A stretch of 64,000 nucleotides of DNA from CADEEN01 sp963816315 (GCA_963816315.1 CAWFJZ010000048.1:124001-188000); one strand, 5' to 3'. Positions 44,525 through 54,385 are shown, counted from the first letter of the stretch. Numbers and translations are program-made. The notes: generated by a model from the letters alone, not told the origin.

Positions 44525-45620
44525 ATGACACTGCGAATCAATCGACGACAAGTTCACTGTACTGGGGCGCAGGTTGCGCCGCTGGCGCCTGCCTGTGCTC
44601 GGCGCGCTCATCCTGGCCTGCGCGAGCACGGCCGCGCAGGCCGGCGACGACGACGATGCCGAGTCCGCGCAGCGGCGGCTACTGCACGGCCACGGCCAAG
44701 CTGGTCTTCGGCGCCTGCGGTTTCGAGGCCCGTGACGACCTGATGCTGGCCAAGGCCAAGTGCATCAACGTCTCCGACGCGCGCGATCGGGCGCAATGCC
44801 TGGCCGATGCCCGCGAGGCGCACAAGGAGAACGGCGCCAGTCCTGCCGCGCGCAGCTCGAAGGCCGGCGCGCGGCCTGCGCCGTGCTCGGCGAAGGCCGC
44901 TACGACCCGCCGTTCACGCCCGACCGCTTCGACAGCAACTTCCGCCAGTTGTCGAATCCGAACCCGTACTTTCCGCTCGGCATCGGCAACCGCTGGGTCT
45001 ATCTCGGCGAAGGCGAGCGCAACGTCGTCGAAGTGGTCAACGAAACCAAGAACATCGAAGGCGTGACCTGCATCGTCTACCGCGATCTGGTCTACCAGGA
45101 CGGCCAGCTCAAGGAGGCCACCGACGATTGGTTCGCCGCCGGCCGCGACGGCAGCACCTGGTACTGCGGCGAGGAGGTCAAGGACTACGCCAGTTTCGAT
45201 GGCGACAAGCCGCGGCGGCCCGAGCTGGTCAGCCGCGACGGTTCGTTCAAACATGGTGTCGATGGCGACAAGGCCGGCCTGATCATGCCGGCGCAGCCGC
45301 GCGCCGGGCAGGTCTATCTGGAGGAGTTCTCGCTCGGCAATGCCGAGGACGTGTCGCAGATCCTGTCGGTGACCTACGCCTTCGGCGCCGGCGGTGCGCT
45401 CGACCAACTGGTGCCGCGCGACCTGGCGCTGCGCCTGTGCAGCAACCGCGACTGCGTGGTGACGAAGAACTACTCGCTGCTCGAACCTGGCGTCTATGCC
45501 CTCAAGTACTATTCACGCGGCATCGGTTTCTTCCTGGAGACTAAACCCCTTGAAGGCCAGCGACTGCAACTCACCGAGTGCAATTTCGATGCGCGCTGCG
45601 TCGCCTTGCCGAGCCCTTGA
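44525..45620 (+). CDS. Exported protein of unknown function, three frameshifts upstream
   Basis: The start ATG at 44525 gives MTLRINRRQVH. A signal-peptide-like stretch, RWRLPVLGALILACASTAAQ, is in another frame at about 44578. Next come a Cys-containing region, GYCTATAKLVFGACGFEARD with KCINVSDARDRAQCLADARE, and, from about 44850, a long intact section. That section includes NPYFPLGIGNRWVYLGEGER, NVVEVVNETKNIEGVTCIVY and GVYALKYYSRGIGFFLETKP, ending at 45620. The FPLGxGNRWVY pattern recurs in secreted proteins of unknown function. It may be co-transcribed with the LuxR-type membrane regulator 24 bp downstream. Confidence 0.6.
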
Positions 45621-45644
45621 GCGCCGGAGGGCGGCGACAAGGCG

Positions 45645-46181
45645 ATGAACGATCTGATCGATCCGCGCACCCGCAACTGGGCGATCGTGGCGGTGATTGC
45701 CGGCGTCGTCTTGTTCCTCGGCATCGAGTGGCTCGAGGAGCCCAAGACGACGCCGCTCGAATTGCTGTTCGAGCTGTTGAAGATCGCGCCGGTGGTCATG
45801 ACCAGTGTCGGTGTCGCCGTGCTGTTTCGCGTCACGCAGCGCCAGCGCGACGAGCACCTGCAGGTGATCCGCGACCTCGAAGTCGCGCGCCTGCAGGGCC
45901 AGCGCTGGCGCAGCGAGTCGCGCACGCTGCTGAACGGTCTGGGCGAGGCGATCGATGCCCAGTTCACGCGCTGGAGCCTGACCGACGCCGAGCGCGAGGT
46001 CGCTTTGCTGCTGTTGAAGGGCCTGTCAACCAAGGAGATCGCGGCCGTGCGCGCCGGCAGCGAGCGCACGGTGCGCGAACATGCGCGCGCGATCTACTCG
46101 AAGGCCGGCCTCACCGGCCGCGCTGCGTTGTCGGCGTTTTTCCTGGAGGACCTGCTCGCGCCGATCGAAGGCCTGCACTGA
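45645..46181 (+). CDS. Membrane-anchored LuxR-type regulator
   Basis: A 178-residue protein with two N-terminal transmembrane helices (WAIVAVIAGVVLFLGIEWLE; LLKIAPVVMTSVGVAVLFRV), a short coiled linker (QRDEHLQVIRDLEVARLQGQ) and a C-terminal LuxR/GerE helix-turn-helix: LTDAEREVALLLLKGLSTKE and IAAVRAGSERTVREHARAIY. There is no receiver, PAS or autoinducer domain, so any signal must be sensed in the membrane or linker. DNA-binding LuxR domains tethered to two bare helices are a minority architecture. It follows an exported protein and precedes rarA. Confidence 0.85.
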   Translation: MNDLIDPRTRNWAIVAVIAGVVLFLGIEWLEEPKTTPLELLFELLKIAPVVMTSVGVAVLFRVTQRQRDEHLQVIRDLEVARLQGQRWRSESRTLLNGLGEAIDAQFTRWSLTDAEREVALLLLKGLSTKEIAAVRAGSERTVREHARAIYSKAGLTGRAALSAFFLEDLLAPIEGLH

Positions 46182-46200
46182 AGCGCAGCGACAATGGCGC

Positions 46201-47532
46201 GTGGATGGCGATCTGTTCGGTGACCCGGGTGACGCGTCGGCGGCTGGCGCGGCGGCCAATGCGCCGCTGGCCGAGCGCCTGCGCCCGCGCACGCTGGATG
46301 AAGTGATCGGCCAGCGGCATCTGCTGGCGCCCGGCAAACCGCTGCGCGCCGCCTTCGACGCCGGCCGCCTGCACTCGATGATCCTGTGGGGCCCGCCGGG
46401 CGTCGGCAAGACGACGCTGGCGCGGCTGGTCGCGCAGGCCTTCGACGCCGAGTTCATCCAGATCTCGGCCGTGCTCGGCGGCGTGAAGGACATCCGCGAG
46501 GCGGTCGAGCGTGCGCAGACCGCGCGCCGCATCGGCCGCGCGAGCATCGTCTTCGTCGATGAAGTGCACCGCTTCAACAAGGCGCAGCAGGACGCGTTCC
46601 TGCCGCATGTGGAGAGCGGCCTCTTCACCTTCATCGGCGCGACGACGGAGAACCCGTCGTTCGAAGTCAACTCGGCGCTGCTGTCGCGGGCCACGGTGCA
46701 TGTGCTGCAGCCGCTGGCCGACGATGAGCTGGCCGAGCTGCTCGAACGCGCCCGCGCGGCGACGAACGCACCGCCGTTCACCGACGCCGCGCGCGACCGC
46801 CTGATCGGCTACGCCGACGGCGATGCGCGCCGCCTGCTCAACGTCGTCGAGAACGTCGCCGTCGTCATGGGCGATGCGGCAGCAGATCGACGAACCCCTG
46901 CTCGAGAGAGCGCTCGGCGATCAACTGCGCCGCTACGACAAAGGCGGCGAGCAGTTCTACGACACCATCTCGGCGCTGCACAAGGCCGTGCGCGGCAGCG
47001 ACCCCGACGCGTCGCTGTACTGGCTGGTGCGCATGCTGGACGGCGGCGTCGATCCGCGCTACGTGGCGCGGCGCGTGATCCGCATGGCCAGCGAAGACAT
47101 CGGCCTGGCCGATCCGCGCGGCCTGCGCATGGCCCTGGATGCGGCCGAGGTCTACGAGCGCCTGGGTTCACCCGAAGGCGAACTGGCGCTCGCGCAGGCG
47201 GTGCTGTTTCTCGCCGCCGCGCCGAAGAGCAATGCCGCCTACGTGGCCTACAACGAAGCGCGCGCCTTCGTGCAAAGCAGACGGCACGCGCCCGGTGCCG
47301 CTGCGCCTGCGCAACGCGCCGACGAAGCTGATGAAGCAGCTCGACTACGGCGCGCGGCTACCGCTACGCGCACGACGAAGAAGAAGGTTTCGCGGCCGGC
47401 GAGCACTACTTTCCCGACAACATCGGCCAGCCGCCGCGCTTCTATCGTCCGACCGATCGCGGCCTGGAGCAGCAGATCGCCGAGAAGCTCGACCGCCTGC
47501 GCGCCGCCAACAAGAAGGCTCAGAGCACGTAG
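46201..47532 (+). CDS. rarA: Replication-associated recombination protein RarA (MgsA), three frameshifts
   Basis: RarA is a AAA+ ATPase acting at stalled replication forks. GTG at 46201; ERLRPRTLDEVIGQRHLLAP precedes Walker A MILWGPPGVGKTTLARLVAQ, Walker B IVFVDEVHRFNKAQQDAFLP and sensor-1 LFTFIGATTENPSFEVNSAL. After about 46872 the frame moves to RQQIDEPLLERALGDQLRRY, with ALHKAVRGSDPDASLYWLVR and MASEDIGLADPRGLRMALDA. Near 47280 it changes to DGTRPVPLRLRNAPTKLMKQ, and near 47352 to YRYAHDEEEGFAAGEHYFPD, ending at TAG 47530-47532. The summed length of about 440 aa is normal. It overlaps convergent Lrp by 13 bp. Confidence 0.92.
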
Positions 47533-47978
47533 CCTCGGCGCGCCACAACCGCCCGCATCGCAAACGCCGTGCGGATGCGCGCCACATGCGGGAACGCCGC
47601 GATGCGCTGGCGGTGCACGCGCTCGTAGTCGCGCATGTCGGCCACGGCCACGCGCAGCAGGTAGTCGAAGTCGCCGCTCATCAAATGGCATTCGAGGATG
47701 TCTTCGCAGGCCGCGACGGCGCGCTCGAAAGCATCGAGCGCCGTGCCGACCTGGCTGTCGAGCGTGACTTCGATGAAGACCGTCGTCGGCTTGCCGATCG
47801 CTTCACCGTTGAGCGTCGCGCTGTAGCCGGCGATCACGCCTTGCTCTTCGAGGCGCTGCAAGCGGCGCAGGCAGGCCGACGCCGACAGGCCGATGCGCTG
47901 GGCCAGATCGGCGTTCGACAGGCGCCCGTCGTCTTGCAGCAGGCGCAGCAGCTTCTTGTCGATCGCATCAAGGTTCAT
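47520..47978 (-). CDS. Lrp/AsnC-family regulator, divergent from ald
   Basis: 152 residues. The helix-turn-helix DDGRLSNADLAQRIGLSASA with CLRRLQRLEEQGVIAGYSAT is followed by the RAM effector domain (TVFIEVTLDSQVGTALDAFE; ILECHLMSGDFDYLLRVAVA). ATG at 47978. The 126-bp gap to alanine dehydrogenase is divergent, and Lrp-type activators of alanine catabolism are usually placed this way (DadR/AldR-like). It probably responds to alanine or a branched amino acid (inference from context). Confidence 0.9.
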   Translation of the reverse strand: MNLDAIDKKLLRLLQDDGRLSNADLAQRIGLSASACLRRLQRLEEQGVIAGYSATLNGEAIGKPTTVFIEVTLDSQVGTALDAFERAVAACEDILECHLMSGDFDYLLRVAVADMRDYERVHRQRIAAFPHVARIRTAFAMRAVVARRGYVL

Positions 47979-48104
47979 GCGCGAATTCTGCTTCACGCCG
48001 CAGAATGTTGCGCCAATCGCGGGTTTGCCTGAGGCGATTGGCAAGTCCCATTCGCCGCGTCCGCGGCCACCATGACGGCCTCGGCAACAGACGGCAGGAT
48101 CGAC

Positions 48105-49221
48105 ATGCGCATCGGCGTCCCCAAAGAGATCAAGAACCACGAGTACCGCGTCGGCATGACACCGGCCGCCGTGCGCGAGGCGGTGCACCACGGCCATGAG
48201 GTCGTCGGTGCAGGCCGGCGCCGGCAGCGGCATCGGCTGCGACGACGCGGCCTACATCGCCGCCGGCGCGCAGGTGCTGCCACCGCCGCGGCGGTGTTCG
48301 AGAGCGCGCAGATGATCGTCAAGGTCAAGGAGCCGCAGCCCGCCGAGTGCGCGATGCTGCGCCGTGGCCAGTTGCTGTTCACCTACCTGCACCTGGCGCC
48401 CGATCCGCGTGCAGGCCGAAGGCTTGTTGAAGAGCGGCTGCACGGCGATCGCCTACGAGACCATCACCGACGAGCGCGGCGGCCTGCCGCTGCTCGCGCC
48501 GATGAGCGAAGTCGCCGGCCGCATGGCGATCCAGGTCGGCGCGGTGGCGCTGCAAAAGGCCAACGGCGGCCTCGGCGTGCTGCTCGGCGGCGTGCCGGGT
48601 GTCGCGCCGGGGCGCGTCGTCGTGATCGGTGGCGGGGTCGTCGGCACGCATGCGGCGCGCATGGCCATCGGCCTGGGCGCCGAGGTGATGATCCTCGACA
48701 AGTCGTTGCCGCGACTGCGGCAGATCGACGAGGCTTTCGACGGCCGCATCCGCACGCAGGCGGCGACGATCGATGCCACCGAAGCCGCGGTGCTGACCGC
48801 CGACCTCGTCATCGGCGCGGTGCTGGTGCCCGGCGCTGCCGCACCGAAGCTGATCAAGCGCGCCCAACTGTCGCGCATGCAGCCCGGCGCGGTGATCGTC
48901 GATGTCGCGATCGACCAGGGCGGCTGCTTCGAAACCTCGCGCGCGACGACGCATGCCGAGCCGACGTATGTCGTCGATGGCATCGTGCACTACTGCGTCG
49001 CCAACATGCCCGGCGCGGTGCCGCGCACCTCGACCTTCGCGCTCAACAACGCCACGCTGCCGTTCACGCTCGCGCTGGCCGGCAAAGGCTGGCAGCGGGC
49101 CTGCGCCGACGATCCGCACCTGGCCGCTGGCCTGACGGTGCACGACGGCGCGATCACGCACGAGGCCGTGGCGCGAGGCCTCGGCAAGGCCTTCAAGCCG
49201 CTGTCGGACGTGCTGCGCTGA
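48105..49221 (+). CDS. ald: Alanine dehydrogenase, three frameshifts
   Basis: NAD-dependent oxidative deamination of L-alanine to pyruvate. It starts MRIGVPKEIKNHEYRVGMTP, where R and the following EYRV lie in the pyruvate-binding site. The frame shifts near 48205 and 48280 and again near 48412. It continues with SAQMIVKVKEPQPAECAMLR (catalytic K) and LLFTYLHLAPDP (catalytic H). The remainder is one clean frame: GRVVVIGGGVVGTHAARMAI (Rossmann), IVDVAIDQGGCFETSRATTH, YCVANMPGAVPRTSTFALNN. Total is about 372 aa, as expected. It faces the Lrp-type regulator and precedes livHMGF. Confidence 0.92.
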
Positions 49222-49326
49222 GATCAAGGGCGAGGGCCTGCTGCGCAAGGGTAATCCTTGCGCGGGGCACGATCCTTGCCTGCCTAGAATCGGCCGCGCC
49301 TGCGGGCTGGATACGGGAGCTATCGG

Positions 49327-50252
49327 GTGGACACTCTTCTTCCAACAAGTCATCAACGGCCTCGTGCTGGGCAGCATGTACGCGCTCGTCGCGCTCGGCT
49401 ACACGATGGTCTACGGCATCATCAACCTGATCAACTTCGCGCATGGCGAGGTGCTGATGGTCGGCGCGCTGACGAGCTGGACGGTGGTCAGCGCGCTCGA
49501 AGCCACCGGCATGCCGGACTGGCTGCGGCTGTTGCTGTCGGTGCCGGTGTCGATCGCCATCTGCGCGACGCTGAACTTCGCCATCGAAAAAGTCGCCTAC
49601 CGGCCGCTGCGCAACGCGCCTCGATTGGCGCCGCTGATCACCGCGATGGGCATGAGCCTGCTGCTGCAGACGCATTGCGATGATCGTCTGGAAGCCCAAT
49701 CCGAAGCCGTTCCCGATCCTGCTGCCGAGCGATCCGATCAACCTCGGCGGCCCGGTGATCAGCGTCGTGCAGATCATGATCCTCGGCCTCACGGCGGCGA
49801 TCCTGGCGGCGCTGATGTACCTCGTCAACAAGACCAAACTCGGCCGCGCGATGCGCGCCACCGCCGAGAACCCGCGCGTCGCCGCGCTGATGGGCGTGCG
49901 GCCCGACTTCGTGATCTCGGCGACCTTCATCATCGGCGCTGCGCTGGCCGCGGTGGCCGGCATCATGTGGGCGGCCAACTACGGCACGGTGCAGCACTCG
50001 ATGGGCTTCCTGCCGGGCCTGAAGGCCTTCACGGCCGCGGTGCTGGGCGGCATCGGCAACCTCGCCGGCGCGGTGGTCGGCGGCATCCTGCTCGGCCTGG
50101 TCGAGGCCATCGGCGCCGGCTACCTCGGCGAGCTCACCGGCGGCGTGCTCGGCAGCCAGTACTCCGACATCTTCGCGTTCATCGCGCTGATCCTCGTGCT
50201 CACGTTGCGGCCCTCGGGCCTGCTCGGCGAGCGCGTGGCCGATCGCGCTTGA
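49327..50252 (+). CDS. livH: Branched-chain amino-acid ABC permease LivH, two frameshifts
   Basis: The inner-membrane permease of a HAAT-family importer. GTG at 49327 reads VD, and with one base restored continues TLFFQQVINGLVLGSMYALV, then ALGYTMVYGIINLINFAHGE. A second shift near 49675 (LLLQT to AMIVWKPNPKPFPILLPSDP) precedes AMRATAENPRVAALMGVRPD, the EAA-like coupling loop, and GLKAFTAAVLGGIGNLAGAV. Length of about 308 aa. It starts the livHMGF operon; no LivK-type binding protein is encoded nearby. Confidence 0.92.
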
Positions 50253-50260
50253 CATGACGA

Positions 50261-50312
50261 CCCCAAGCTCGTTTCACTCGCGCCCCCCGAGGGGATCTCA
50301 GGCCGCTTGGGG
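50261..50312. repeat. Intergenic hairpin element (CCCCAAGC ... GCTTGGGG)
   Basis: CCCCAAGC (50261-50268) and GCTTGGGG (50305-50312) are 8-bp inverted arms around an inner CCCC-GA-GGGG fold, in the 90-bp gap between livH and livM. I recognise this as a type of dispersed intergenic sequence in Rubrivivax/Leptothrix-like genomes. Only one copy was noticed here. Confidence 0.55.
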
Positions 50313-50342
50313 CGGCCCGGCGCTGGCCTGAGGAGAAGACCG

Positions 50343-51431
50343 ATGACCAAGCAAAAACAACTCTTCATCTTCCTGCTCGCCGCGGCCGCGCTGATCGCGC
50401 TGCCGCTGTTCGCGCAGCAGTTCGGCCAGGGCCCCGTGCGCATCATGGCGTCGGCGCTGCTGTACGTGCTGCTGGCGCTCGGCCTGAACATCGTCGTCGG
50501 CTATGCCGGCCTGCTCGACCTCGGCTTCGTCGCCTTCTACGCCGTCGGCGCGTACATGTATGCGCTGCTGGCCAGCCCGCACCTGAGCGAAAACTTCGAA
50601 GGCTTCAAGGCCATGTTCCCGAACGGCCTGCACACGCCGATCTGGGTGGTGATACCGGCGGCGGCCTTGCTCGCCGCGACGGCCGGCGTGCTGCTCGGCA
50701 CGCCGGTGCTGAAGCTGCGCGGCGACTACCTGGCCATCGTCACGCTCGGCTTCGGCGAAATCATCCGCGTCTTCATGAACAACCTCGAGCAGCCGGTGAA
50801 CATCACCAACGGACCGCGGGGCCTGGACCGCATCGACTCGATGAACCTGTTCGGCTTCTCGTTCGGCAAGGCGATCGACATCGGCGACTACCGCATCAAC
50901 TCGGTGGTGCTGTACTACTGGCTGTTCCTCGGCCTGGTCGTCGGCAGCCTGCTCGTCTGCTACCGGCTGGAGCGCTCGCGCATCGGCCGCGCCTGGATGG
51001 CGATCCGCGAAGACGAGATCGCCGCCAAGGCGATGGGCATCAACACGCGCAACATGAAGCTGCTGGCCTTCGGCATGGGCGCGACCTTCGGGGGCGTATC
51101 GGGCGCGATGTTCGCCGCCTTCCAGGGCTTCGTCTCGCCCGAGTCGTTCAGCCTGATGGAAAGCGTGATGATCGTGGCGATGGTCGTCGTCGGCGGCATC
51201 GGCCACCTGCCGGGCGTGATCGTCGGCGCGCTGCTGCTGGCCATCCTGCCCGAGGCCCTGCGCTATGTCGCCGGCGACATTCAGAACATGACGGGAGGGC
51301 GCATCGACGCCTCGATCCTGCGCCAGTTGTTGATCGCGCTGGCGATGATCCTGGTCATGCTGTGGCGGCCGCGCGGGCTGTGGCCCTCGCCCGAACATGG
51401 CAAGGCGGCGCCGGCCGCCGTGGCGAAGTGA
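50343..51431 (+). CDS. livM: Branched-chain amino-acid ABC permease LivM
   Basis: The second permease (362 aa), with about nine membrane helices. Signatures are LYVLLALGLNIVVGYAGLLD, LGFVAFYAVGAYMYALLASP, the coupling helix SRIGRAWMAIREDEIAAKAM and MIVAMVVVGGIGHLPGVIVG. ATG at 50343 follows GAGGAGAAGACC. It reads cleanly with no frameshift, unlike its neighbours. Confidence 0.94.
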   Translation: MTKQKQLFIFLLAAAALIALPLFAQQFGQGPVRIMASALLYVLLALGLNIVVGYAGLLDLGFVAFYAVGAYMYALLASPHLSENFEGFKAMFPNGLHTPIWVVIPAAALLAATAGVLLGTPVLKLRGDYLAIVTLGFGEIIRVFMNNLEQPVNITNGPRGLDRIDSMNLFGFSFGKAIDIGDYRINSVVLYYWLFLGLVVGSLLVCYRLERSRIGRAWMAIREDEIAAKAMGINTRNMKLLAFGMGATFGGVSGAMFAAFQGFVSPESFSLMESVMIVAMVVVGGIGHLPGVIVGALLLAILPEALRYVAGDIQNMTGGRIDASILRQLLIALAMILVMLWRPRGLWPSPEHGKAAPAAVAK

Positions 51432-51441
51432 GGAGCCGGGC

Positions 51442-52222
51442 ATGAGCGATAAAACCGTTCTCAAAGTCGCCGGTGTCTCCAAGCGCTTCGGCGGCCTGCA
51501 AGCGCTGTCGGACGTCGGCATCACGATCACCGAGGGCCAGGTCTACGGCCTGATCGGCCCCAACGGCGCCGGCAAGACGACCTTCTTCAACGTCATCACC
51601 GGCCTGTACACGCCGGACAGCGGAACGTTCGAACTCGGCGGCGCGCCGTACAAGCCCGAAGCGGTGCACCAGGTGGCCAAGGCCGGCATCGCGCGCACCT
51701 TCCAGAACATCCGCCTGTTCGCCGAGATGACGGCGCTGGAAAACGTCATGGTCGGCCGCCACGTGCGCACGCACTCGGGCCTGGTCGGCGCGGTCTTGCG
51801 CACCGGCGGCTTCAAGGCCGAAGAGCGCGCGATCGCCAAGCGCGCGCAGCGAACTGCTCGACTACGTCGGCATCGGCAAGTACACCGAGTACAAGGCGCG
51901 CACGCTGTCCTATGGTGACCAGCGGCGCCTCGAGATTGCCCGCGCATTGGCCACCGACCCGAAGCTGATCGCGCTCGACGAACCCGCGGCCGGCATGAAC
52001 GCCACCGAGAAGGTCGTGCTGCGCGAACTGATCGACCGCATCCGCAAGGACAACCGCACGATCCTGCTGATCGAGCACGACGTGAAGCTGGTGATGGGCC
52101 TGTGCGACCGCGTCACCGTGCTCGACTACGGCAAGCAGATCGCCGAAGGCACGCCGCACGACGTGCAGCGTGATCCGAAGGTCATCGAGGCCTACCTCGG
52201 CGCCGGGCACACGGCTCACTGA
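51442..52222 (+). CDS. livG: Branched-chain amino-acid ABC ATPase LivG, one frameshift
   Basis: An ATP-binding subunit. Walker A is VYGLIGPNGAGKTTFFNVIT, and the Q-loop region is GIARTFQNIRLFAEMTALEN. One base is off near 51850, after which ELLDYVGIGKYTEYKARTLS leads to the signature YGDQRRLEIARALATDPKLI, Walker B ALDEPAAGMNATEKVVLREL and the switch H in LLIEHDVKLVMGLCDRVTVL. YGDQRR replaces the usual LSGGQQ, as in LivG proteins. Total is about 260 aa. Confidence 0.93.
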
Positions 52223-52226
52223 GCGT

Positions 52227-52243
52227 CCTTCGACAAGCTCAGG
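52227..52243. repeat. REP-like half unit, copy D
   Basis: CCTTCGACAAGCTCAGG, one arm of the dispersed palindrome, in the 36-bp gap between livG and livF. It overlaps one possible upstream start of livF (52244), which supports choosing the start at 52259. Confidence 0.75.
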
Positions 52244-52258
52244 ATGATCGGAATACAG

Positions 52259-52975
52259 ATGGCAGCAACCACCCTCCTCAAAGTCACCAACCTCAAGGTC
52301 GCTTACGGCGGCATCCAGGCCGTCAAGGGCGTGAGCTTCGAAGTCCGCCAGGGCGAGTTGGTCAGCCTGATCGGCGCCAACGGCGCCGGCAAGACGACGA
52401 CGCTCAAAGCCATCACCGGCACGCAGCCGGTCGCAGCCGGCGAGATCGAGTTCATGGGCAAGGCCATCAAGGGCCAAGGCGCGTGGGACCTGGTCAAGCA
52501 GGGCCTGGTGATGGTGCCGGAAGGCCGCGGCGTGTTCGCGCGCATGACGATCGTCGAGAACCTGCAGATGGGCGCCTTCGTGCGCAACGACAAGGAGATC
52601 GACGCCGACATCGACAAGGTCTTCGCCATCTTCCCGCGCCTGAAGGAGCGCGCGATGCAGCTCGCCGGCACGATGAGCGGCGGCGAGCAGCAGATGCTGG
52701 CGATGGGCCGCGCGCTGATGGCCAAGCCGAAGGTGCTGCTGCTGGACGAGCCGTCGATGGGCCTGTCGCCGATCATGGTCGACAAGATCTTCGAGGTCGT
52801 CAACGACATCCACAAGCAAGGCACGACGGTGCTGCTGGTCGAGCAGAACGCCAGCCGCGCGCTGTCGCTGGCCAACCGCGGCTACGTGATGGAGTCGGGC
52901 GAGATCACGATGGACGGCGACGCCAAGGTGCTGCTGGCCGATCCGCGGGTGCGCGCGGCGTACCTCGGCGAGTGA
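52259..52975 (+). CDS. livF: Branched-chain amino-acid ABC ATPase LivF
   Basis: The second ATPase (238 aa): Walker A ELVSLIGANGAGKTTTLKAI, MVPEGRGVFARMTIVENLQM, signature TMSGGEQQMLAMGRALMAKP, Walker B VLLLDEPSMGLSPIMVDKIF, and LLVEQNASRALSLANRGYVM. No frameshift. The start MAATTLLKVTN at 52259 is preferred to the ATG at 52244, which lies in a repeat. It ends the livHMGF operon; the convergent SRPBCC gene begins 3 bp later. Confidence 0.94.
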   Translation: MAATTLLKVTNLKVAYGGIQAVKGVSFEVRQGELVSLIGANGAGKTTTLKAITGTQPVAAGEIEFMGKAIKGQGAWDLVKQGLVMVPEGRGVFARMTIVENLQMGAFVRNDKEIDADIDKVFAIFPRLKERAMQLAGTMSGGEQQMLAMGRALMAKPKVLLLDEPSMGLSPIMVDKIFEVVNDIHKQGTTVLLVEQNASRALSLANRGYVMESGEITMDGDAKVLLADPRVRAAYLGE

Positions 52976-52978
52976 GCC

Positions 52979-53511
52979 TCAGGGCTTTTCCGCCAGCGCC
53001 TTGAGGTTGGCCAGCCCGGCCTCGAAGTCGCCGCCGACCATCTTGTCGCCGAACAGCGCCATCCAGCGGAACAGCGGGTTGCTGCCCATGTTGCCGTTCA
53101 TCGTCCAGGTGACCTTGGTGCCGGTGCTTTCGGGCGTGAGCAGCAGGTCGCCGCCGGAGGTGGTGCCGAAGTCGGGGAAGTACAGGTCGTAGGCAACCGC
53201 TTGCCGGGCTCGGCGGCGGTGAAGGTCATCTTGCCGTCGCCTTGCGACTTGCTCTTCCACTCCCAGGCCGCGCCGGCGCCCGACGGCGGGCCGCTGTAGG
53301 TGATGGCCATCGCCGGATCGCGCTGGTTCCACACCGACCAGCGCTTCCACTCGCGCGGATCGGCCAGCAGCGCATAGACCTTGTCGGCCGGCGCGTTGAT
53401 GCTGGTGCTGCGCACCGCCTTGAACTCCGGCGACAGCGCGTAGCCGCCGAGGAACAACAAGGCGACGAGGCCGATCATCACGATCAACAACCACTTCAGG
53501 ACCTTCAGCAT
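52979..53511 (-). CDS. SRPBCC-fold (polyketide cyclase/START-like) protein, one frameshift
   Basis: About 177 residues with an N-terminal membrane anchor (LLIVMIGLVALLFLGGYAL), then an SRPBCC hydrophobic-ligand fold: VRSTSINAPADKVYALLADP, REWKRWSVWNQRDPAMAITY. Near 53205 the frame shifts and continues YDLYFPDFGTTSGGDLLLTP, TKVTWTMNGNMGSNPLFRWM, LANLKALAEKP. The ligand is unknown; relatives are annotated as polyketide cyclase/dehydrase family. ATG at 53511. Confidence 0.82.
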
Positions 53512-53628
53512 GGGGCAGGCTCCTTGCGATGTGCCAGTGCAAAAGTCTGCGTGCCCGGGCGGGGTGGCGCAAGGGTGGCATCATCATGGTCCATCGATTG
53601 CTCAGAGCTTCGTTGCAAGGACAGCAGC

Positions 53629-54378
53629 ATGACCCCGACACGCTCCCTCGTCACCCTGGCCGCGATGGCTGCCTTGGCGCTTTCATCTTCGCCGGGCCTC
53701 GCGCAGACCGCGCCGGCCCAACCCGCGGCCACGCCGCCGAAGATCGTCATGCCGGCAGCGCCTGCGGTCAAGGCCGCCGGCCCGAAGACGCTCGGCGGCA
53801 AGGCCCCCGCGGGCAAGATGCTGACGCGCGATGAACTGCGCACCTGTCTGAAGCGGCTGGACGGCGTCAACACATCGACCAAGGATCTCGAGCAACGCCG
53901 CGCCGCGCTCGACAAGGAGAAGGAAGACCTGGTCAAGAGCGGCGACGCTCTCAAGGCCGAGCGCGCCGATGTCGACACCAAGCTCGCCGCGGTGCGCGAT
54001 TGGGAAGGCCGCATGCGCGCCCACGGCGCCGAGATCGAGACCTTCAACCAGCGCCTGAAGGCCGCCGACGAAGCGCCGCGCAGCAAGCGCGAAGAGCTGG
54101 CCAAGGAGCTCGACGCCGAACGCGAGCGCCTGGCCAAGGCGCGCGTGCCGCTCGGCGAAGAAGAGGCACGGCTCGTGCCGGTGTACCAGAACGCGGTCAA
54201 GGCCTACAACGACAAGGCGCTGGCCCGCGACGCGGTCGTTGCCGACTGGAACGGCCGCAACAAGGCCATCAACGAGCAGAGCTTGAAGCACGAAGAGGAG
54301 CGCAGCGCGTGGCTCGGCGAATGTGCCAACCGTCCGTACCGCGAGGACGATGAGATCGCGATCAAGTCCGGAAAGTGA
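53629..54378 (+). CDS. Periplasmic coiled-coil protein of unknown function
   Basis: A 249-residue exported protein. The signal peptide is LVTLAAMAALALSSSPGLAQ, and a Pro/Ala/Lys-rich linker follows. LTRDELRTCLKRLDGVNTST leads a long Glu/Lys/Arg coiled coil (about residues 80-200), including KREELAKELDAERERLAKAR. It ends with SAWLGECANRPYREDDEIAI. Two cysteines (in RTCLKRL and GECANR) sit at the ends of the helical region and could form a disulfide. No enzymatic motif. It lies 7 bp before prlC, so it may share its transcript. Confidence 0.75.
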   Translation: MTPTRSLVTLAAMAALALSSSPGLAQTAPAQPAATPPKIVMPAAPAVKAAGPKTLGGKAPAGKMLTRDELRTCLKRLDGVNTSTKDLEQRRAALDKEKEDLVKSGDALKAERADVDTKLAAVRDWEGRMRAHGAEIETFNQRLKAADEAPRSKREELAKELDAERERLAKARVPLGEEEARLVPVYQNAVKAYNDKALARDAVVADWNGRNKAINEQSLKHEEERSAWLGECANRPYREDDEIAIKSGK

Positions 54379-54385
54379 AACCCTG

